From Gnetum montanum (lineage: Eukaryota; Streptophyta; Gnetopsida; Gnetales; Gnetaceae), in contig MNCI01018990.1 in the NCBI GenBank assembly GCA_015680685.1, forward strand, positions 93,088 to 116,648: DNA of 23,561 nt, written 5' to 3'. The position numbers and the translations under genes are program-made. Shown piece by piece: positions 18,651-23,561 of the stretch. Position 1 is the first letter of the stretch. Every line of letters starts with the position of its first letter. Under the pieces are notes generated by a model. It was not told where the DNA came from and ran no database searches. It worked only from the letters and a program-made list of their open reading frames with translations.

Positions 18651-19457
18651 TGATGAGTGGCGAGGTACCCCTACACTCAACCATACGAAACGAGCGTAGC
18701 ACGCGCAATCTGGTCAAACTCCACAGACAGACTAGCTGTGGCATCTAGATCGTTAACCTTAGGTCGCAGTTCGCTATCTTCCCACCTGGACTAGTTATTA
18801 GCTTTGTCACATATGGTTTAGTCCAGAGTGAGGTGTATGATGTGTTCCTAATTCTAACGCTACTCCTGAAGGTAGTGGGAAATAATATTAACTAAGCTAA
18901 GCTAGGAGAAAAAGGTAAGAAAGTCTAATCTAGCCTAAGTGCGACGAGCAGCCGATTCCTTGATCATCTGTACACATCTGCACAACTACCACTGGGATTA
19001 CCAAGCGTAGATCCTAGGTACGCCACTAGGATACCAAGTAGTCACACTTAAATGCTCGTAATCAAGTCGTACTCGTTCCACGTTCTAGGAGTTTAAGGGT
19101 GAGAGAGAAAACAGTAAATAACAATTAAATAATAAATAAATAAATAAATAACAAAGTGAATGCTGCAATGATGAAGTAATCTTGATCTTTATTGCCGGTC
19201 ATGTGCGTGTCCAAGTACGTCACACTCAAAATAAAGAATGTCATACAATTACATTCACCACACTGCGGGCAGACACTGGAAAAATAATCTAACTCTGGAG
19301 GGATCAAACTGCCAAAGTTTCACTACAATCTAAACTCTAATTATGAAACAAGGGAGAGCCGCTTCTTATTTATAGACATTGCGATGGACTACGATATCGT
19401 GTATGCGATATCGCAGGGGATGCGATATCACGATGGACGCGATATCGTGTCCCATCA
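18651..19457 (-). mobile_element. 3' LTR of element B2 (807 bp)
   Basis: Plus-strand ends are TGATGAG and CCCATCA. On the minus strand, U3 holds four palindromic units (ACGATATCGC, GTGATATCGC, GCGATATCGC, ACGATATCGT) between 19450 and 19381, then a TATA box TCTATAAATAAG (19376-19365). AATAAAGA near 19188 is a likely polyadenylation signal. An (AAAT)n run lies at 19131-19150. The U5 end matches B1 and the 1-173 fragment. Confidence 0.8.
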
Positions 19458-19466
19458 TACCCCCAC
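19458..19466 (-). promoter_or_regulatory. Polypurine tract of element B2
   Basis: Minus-strand GTGGGGGTA abuts the 3' LTR. The wider context TCAGTCGTGGGGGTA equals that of element A. Confidence 0.78.
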
Positions 19467-19627
19467 GACTGAATAAAAACTCGTCCTCGAGTTACAAGGA
19501 GAACAAGCTCCAATGATTACACAGTGGATAGGTATGAGATTATTAACTGGAAAAACAAAAAATGAAATGATTCCGCAGTGTGGGAAGACACAACACAGAA
19601 AAATACTAAAATTACAAAAAATGGAAC

Positions 19628-20680
19628 TCATGTAGTTCCTAGTGGTGGTGGCTCCTCCATGGGTGCTTTCCCTTTGTTATGTGCTCTAGGCTTGGAAGCT
19701 TGATGGTGTTGAAGTATGGCCTAGAGCTTCTCCTCTTCGGTCCGAGGATCTTGTGTCATCCATGCGAGTGTTCCGATGTTTGATGGAGTTGGCACCTCCC
19801 ATGGATAGGGTAGTTGCGGGAACATCTGATTAGCTTTGACATACCATGCCACGAACACTTGTCATTCCTCTTCATAGGCTCTGGCTTTGTCTTTGTATTC
19901 ATGAAGCTCTGTTAGCCGTTGAGCCAAGTCAGTTGCTACATCTTTTTGTCCTTGATAGCTTGCTTTTACCACCTTGAGTTCAGAATTTGCAACATCCAAT
20001 TTTTCAACTAGCTTCTTGTGTTCTGCAAATTTTGCCTCATATTTGAGATGGGTGGAAGCTACCTGCTGCTCGAGCTTTGTTCTTGGGAACCTTGCTGTTA
20101 ACATGGAAAGGTTGGCATATCGAAGGTTTGCCAACTCCATGTATTTTGTCAAGTCTTGGATTTGCAGGTCTTGGTTTTTAACTTCTGTTTGGTGGGTGAA
20201 GGCATAAGTGTCCAACATGGCCCTCCAATCAGTGTGTTGAGCACTAATAGTGTTGATTTGAGCCTTGGCCGTATGGATCTCCTTCTCTAGGATTTGTTTA
20301 TACATCCCCACCTGATCACGGAAATGCTCCTTCAGCTTCTCATGTCATTTAGCCTCATTGCGCCACGCGCTTATCTCAATTGCTGATTTTTGGCGAATAG
20401 TGCGTACCTCCTCCATTGAGAGGGTTTGAATCTCTCTGGCTAAACGTCTTACATCTCGGTTGACCCGAATGAATTGTTCTCGTAGTTGATAAAAGTGTTC
20501 ATCGAGAACATTCTTTTGTTTCTCCACAGAGGTCAACCAAAGGTTATCTGCAACCAACTGCTTATTTTCTTCTTCTAAGGCCTTGAGTGCCTTAAGATGC
20601 ACATGGGTTTGCGCTTGTGATGCGGAGGCATCCCAAACAGCCGTCTCCTTTTCTCCTACCACCTTCTTATTCTCTGCCAT
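19628..20680 (-). pseudogene. Coiled-coil protein of element B2 with C-terminal PWEVP motif
   Basis: From the frame at 20680 (MAENKKVVGEKETAVWDAS) a long Glu/Lys/Gln-rich coiled coil runs through LKALKALEEENKQL, QKSAIEISAWRNEAK, a TGA at 20347-20345, FRDQVGMYKQILEKEIH, LTKYMELANLRYANLSML, ELKVVKASYQGQKDVATDLA and a TGA at 19864-19862. It continues QVFVAWYVKAN, LPYPWEVPTPSNIG, DPRTEEEK, a TAG at 19723-19721, and ends near 19628. The order matches element A at 5625-6528, so about 350 residues are shared by two independent insertions. All three internal stops can come from CGA or CAG by C to T. No membrane segment, enzyme motif or zinc finger is seen. A role in particle assembly or movement is conceivable but unsupported. 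Confidence 0.72.
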
Positions 20681-21242
20681 AAGCCTTCTCTAACCAATCC
20701 TTTCGCACATCAGGGTCTGAACGGGTAGATAACTGAGCAACATGAGGCCCTGTGTTTGGAAGGTTTAACACTTCAGAAATTGCCTACACAGAGAAGTCAA
20801 CTATCACACCACAAATGTTAATTGTGGTGCCTTGCTCCCTATTGTGCCAAAACTGATACGTTTCACCTAAGCACCAAGCACCACTTTTAGAGAGGACATG
20901 CCATAAGGGAGATCCCTTGAGGTGATCCCTAACAGTCTCAGGAGAGAACTCTGCAAAAGATTCGAAGTTTAGCTCCACAATCACCATAGTGAATGTGGAC
21001 TTCTCATGGATAGCCTGAACACATTCCGGGGGCAACGTGAGTTGTTGTCCCGGTTTAGGCGCAGCAGTAGCTCCTCCTTCTACTTGCCCGGACCGTCTAG
21101 TAGGAGGTTCTTCTTGATGGATGTTGAATGATTGCATCTCCTGTTCTATATGTTGCCTGGCAGGGCCTTGTCTTCCACATCTCTGAGATCGTTTCATTCC
21201 ACCTTGAATAGGACCCTCCTATTGTGCACGTTTTGGGGCCAT
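20681..21242 (-). pseudogene. N-terminal part of the B2 ORF (plant retroelement-associated domain)
   Basis: ATG at 21242 gives MAPKRAQ, a TAG (21221-21219), then EGPIQGGMKRSQRCGRQGPA, a Pro/Gln-rich linker, and a globular stretch LTLPPECVQAIHEKSTFTMV to NICGVIVDFSV. A TAG (20786-20784) stands where Gln is expected, followed by AISEVLNLPNTG and DPDVRKDWLEKA. The layout F..N....I.I.GV.VDFS..AI...L.LP recalls the domain called putative plant transposon protein, found in many plant retroelement ORFs. The frame shifts by one near 20680 into the coiled-coil part, so both were probably one protein of about 530 residues. This part is missing from element A. The domain call is by pattern only. Confidence 0.5.
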
Positions 21243-21780
21243 TCTGCAATCACACAGATCAAGCGTTAGTAAGGTTGTTTTTAAAGTCAAGTTATACCTT
21301 ACTACTTGCCTTAATTAAAGATCTTATGTTATAACGTGTGATCGTGCCTGAAAATTGTAATAATGGGTCTTGTGACTTAGGTGGTTTTCATTTTAATCTC
21401 CCGGTGTACCTAAGGTCATATGATTTTTGGCACAATTATTCTAAGTGTTAGTGTTAATTACCCTAATTGATGTCCTTTGGGAAATGGTAAATTTCAAAAA
21501 ATTTAGGCACTTTTCGGCAAGTGTCTCTCCCCCACGACTAAACTAAACACTCCGGGTTCTAGCAGGTTCAAACGGAATTAAAATCGGAGCACCAGTGAGC
21601 AAGATATGAGTGAAAAAGCAAGGGTCACGCAATCGCAAGTTGTAGAGAAAAATTTCAAAAACTCCCCCTACGTGAATGGAAAAATGATGTTAAGGGTTGT
21701 GGCAGGGGTTCCTATTTATAGGTAAATAGGATGCGATATCGCGTACGTGATATCTCAACCCTACTAATGTGAGACACATG
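21243..21780 (-). promoter_or_regulatory. Internal promoter-like region upstream of the B2 ORF
   Basis: On the minus strand GAGATATCAC and GCGATATCGC (21755-21733) are followed by CTATAAATAGG (21722-21712), the same arrangement as the U3 promoter of the B2 LTR. The ATG of the coiled-coil ORF is about 470 bases downstream. An AGTCGTGGGGG block, equal to the polypurine context, lies at 21539-21529. No further LTR homology was seen around it. Confidence 0.4.
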
Positions 21781-23152
21781 AAAAATACTGAATTTTTAAT
21801 GATTTTCTTGAAATTAATGTTTTATATTGAGGACATTGGCAAGTATTAAGATGTTCTAGGGTAATATCATTGATTCGAGAGGCACTCTTAATGATAATGA
21901 TGGAAATTTAGCAATAAAAATTTGGCGGTTACGAAAAAAGGGAATGTAATGGTACATTGGAACGTAGAAATGATAGAGGGATAATAATAGGGAAAGAAAA
22001 TCAATTGAAAAATTAAGCTGGGGTAAGAAATTGTTTGTTTGAGCTAGAGAATCAATGAAGATTATGAAAAATTACACAAGTGGATCCTCCCCAAAGCAAG
22101 TTCCAACCTATAATGCCCTTGTGTACCCACACTTAAAGTGTCTGTGGGCACTAGAAGAGTTAAATGTAATCCGCACTAACTCCACAAAACACACACATGT
22201 AAATATCACCAGAATGAGATGAAAATTCTATGCTACACGGGACATGAGCTACAATTACACGAATAGTAAATGAGATGAACTATAGAAGGGATCGTAGAGA
22301 GTGGGACATGAGGTAACTAACCCAGGGCACAGTGAATCTTGCTTGTAAAGCATGATTAAGGTGTCATTAACCCATCGTTCCAAGATCAAGACCAAGTCCA
22401 TCCTTCTAATCAGTGACATCACATTGTTTCATCCCATGATGAACAACTATGAGAGTACCATAACAACAAGGCATACGATCCTTGACATTTTATACAAGGG
22501 AAGAGTGATTTTTGTTTTATGGCACTTGACTTTTCTTTTTTCTTCTTTTTTTTTCTTCTTCTTTCACTTTATTGAATCTAGAGAAGCCACCAACCCTTAG
22601 GCATGGGTGCATGTCTTTCTAGTGGGATCCCCTAGAACAACATTTGATTTCCGAGTGCCCATTTGATTACTCTTACTCCCATTTTTCATTAGATCTACAA
22701 GGATCTTAGTACGACCACGTTGCATGATAACACCCACAGTCAGCACCAAAGAGGATCCACAAGTCCCCTTGACGTCACATCCTAATCATTCCCTCTTGGT
22801 CTGTCCTTCTTCATTCTAGGTACAATGAACACAAAATTAATTTTAAATTTTAAAAATGTCAAGAATACCATTGTACCCTCGAATAGAACCTCTTTATTTG
22901 TAGAATGGATGAGTGGGTGTAGTGGGCTCACTGTTCCTGATAATTGCTCACTCATGACTTAATAACATAAAACACACCTCAACCACGATCCACATGAGTG
23001 TTTTATTCGTAGATGAAATTACTTACAAAAACATAAAAAGACAAAAACACAAAAAAGATAAAAAGATAAAACAAAAAGTTGAAAAATGAAAAATTGAAAA
23101 ACAAAAAGTTGTAAAATTAAAGAAAATGAAAAATATTTATTAATCCTGCTTG
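21781..23152. other. Element B2 interior without recognisable coding
   Basis: No convincing ORF on either strand and no pol motif. Only short open stretches occur (for example a 44-codon minus-strand frame starting near 22725). A C/T-rich run lies at 22530-22565 and an A-rich tract at 23025-23130. Confidence 0.45.
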
Positions 23153-23560
23153 TTAGTAAAATGGGGGATATCCCCCATAACTAATTAGTTGAGTATGGAA
23201 AGGATTAATAAATGAAAGATAAGGATCCTTGGATGTTGGAAGTATTGGGGCCCGGTCATACTTATTCCCTCGAGGTTCACACACTTGATTATAATAAGCA
23301 TAGTGGGGCACTTTATACTATGTAGTTCCCGGATAACGAGTTGATCCACTATGGTATTTGTGACCATTAGATGGTATGCAAGGATTGGGTTGATGCCTCC
23401 CATGGTTGTGTTCATTGGGCCGTATTGTTGTTGGAGTGTTTGTTGGTGGCCCTAATAAAGGTACATGAGGCATTGGGTTCAGAGGTAAGGGTGCACCACA
23501 GTGTGGGACTTGTGCTAAGTTGGAAGATGTAGTGGCCTCGGAATTGTGTTGTCCCTTCTT
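23153..23560 (-). pseudogene. Pro/Asn/Tyr-rich fragment, probable gag C-terminal part of B2
   Basis: The minus-strand frame enters from the right edge and reads through a low-complexity stretch (PHCGAPLPLNPMPHVPLLG, PTNTPTTIRPNEHNHGRHQP), a TAG at 23320-23318 (Gln expected), then YKVPHYAYYNQV and YGGYPPFY before TAA at 23155-23153. There is one internal stop over about 135 codons. Composition resembles linker or C-terminal regions of retrotransposon gag, and position upstream of the other B2 parts fits. No homologue elsewhere in the window, so identity is tentative. Confidence 0.35.
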
Positions 23561-23561
23561 A

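Larger units (their letters stand above)
18651..23561 (-). mobile_element. Element B2: minus-strand LTR retrotransposon, runs off window
   Basis: The 3' LTR is at 18651-19457, the polypurine tract at 19466-19458, a coiled-coil ORF at 21242 to 19628, a promoter-like site near 21711-21755, and a Pro/Asn-rich probable gag stretch at the right edge (23560 to 23153). The 5' LTR lies beyond the window, so the element exceeds 4.9 kb. No reverse transcriptase or integrase motif was found between 21780 and 23150, where pol would be expected, so B2 also looks non-autonomous. That the edge fragment belongs to the same element is an inference from orientation and order. Confidence 0.65.

Noticed and set aside
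19131-19150. (AAAT)n run as a possible A-tail of a SINE or LINE
   Set aside because: It lies inside the U5 part of the B2 LTR with no flanking duplication; a simple repeat is enough.
1-23561. CRISPR arrays, bacterial operons, rRNA or canonical tRNA genes
   Set aside because: None seen. The tRNA-like boxes lack a full cloverleaf and sit in repeated SINE-like modules; the gene structure is eukaryotic.

Overview
The window is nuclear DNA of a land plant, most likely a seed plant. It holds one intact, intron-containing gene of the plant-specific TMK receptor-kinase family. The rest is AT-rich intergenic DNA filled with decayed LTR retrotransposons, a dispersed repeat carrying a DUF4283/zinc-knuckle pseudogene, and short tRNA-headed SINE-like repeats. 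I could not identify the species. The four-exon, rather diverged TMK might suit a gymnosperm or early-branching seed plant, but that is a weak inference.

Layout. 1-173 is the end of a plus-oriented LTR. 174-2096 is a minus-strand LTR element (called B1 here) with 5' LTR, tRNA-Asp-type primer site and a broken gag start. 2097-4457 is dispersed repeat R (copy 1) with SINE-like modules and a DUF4283/CCHC pseudogene. 4458-7508 is a complete but non-autonomous plus-strand LTR element (element A) with both LTRs, primer site, polypurine tract and a gag/coiled-coil pseudogene. 7509-10434 is intergenic DNA with R copy 3, a SINE with visible target duplication, and the TMK upstream region. 10435-16075 is the TMK gene in four exons (predicted 988 residues). 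16076-18650 is the 3' flank, SINE-like modules and R copy 2. 18651-23561 is a long minus-strand LTR element (B2) related to A and B1, with its 3' LTR, a coiled-coil ORF, an internal promoter-like site and probable gag at the right edge; it runs off the window.

How parts relate. The TMK product is a membrane receptor kinase: signal peptide, LRR block, Cys-containing island, three more LRRs, one transmembrane helix and an intact kinase of the RD class. A, B1, B2 and the 1-173 fragment belong to one LTR superfamily: ends TGATGA...ATCA, primer site complementary to tRNA-Asp one base from the LTR, and the shared polypurine context AGTCGTGGGGG. A and B1 share a gag N-terminus. A and B2 share an extra coiled-coil protein ending in an LPxPWEVP motif, placed just before the 3' LTR. 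The most interesting points are this extra retrotransposon-borne coiled-coil protein, the LTR-promoter-like site placed in front of it in B2, and element A, where an internal deletion has fused the gag start to the coiled-coil gene. All exon limits and homologies were read by eye.
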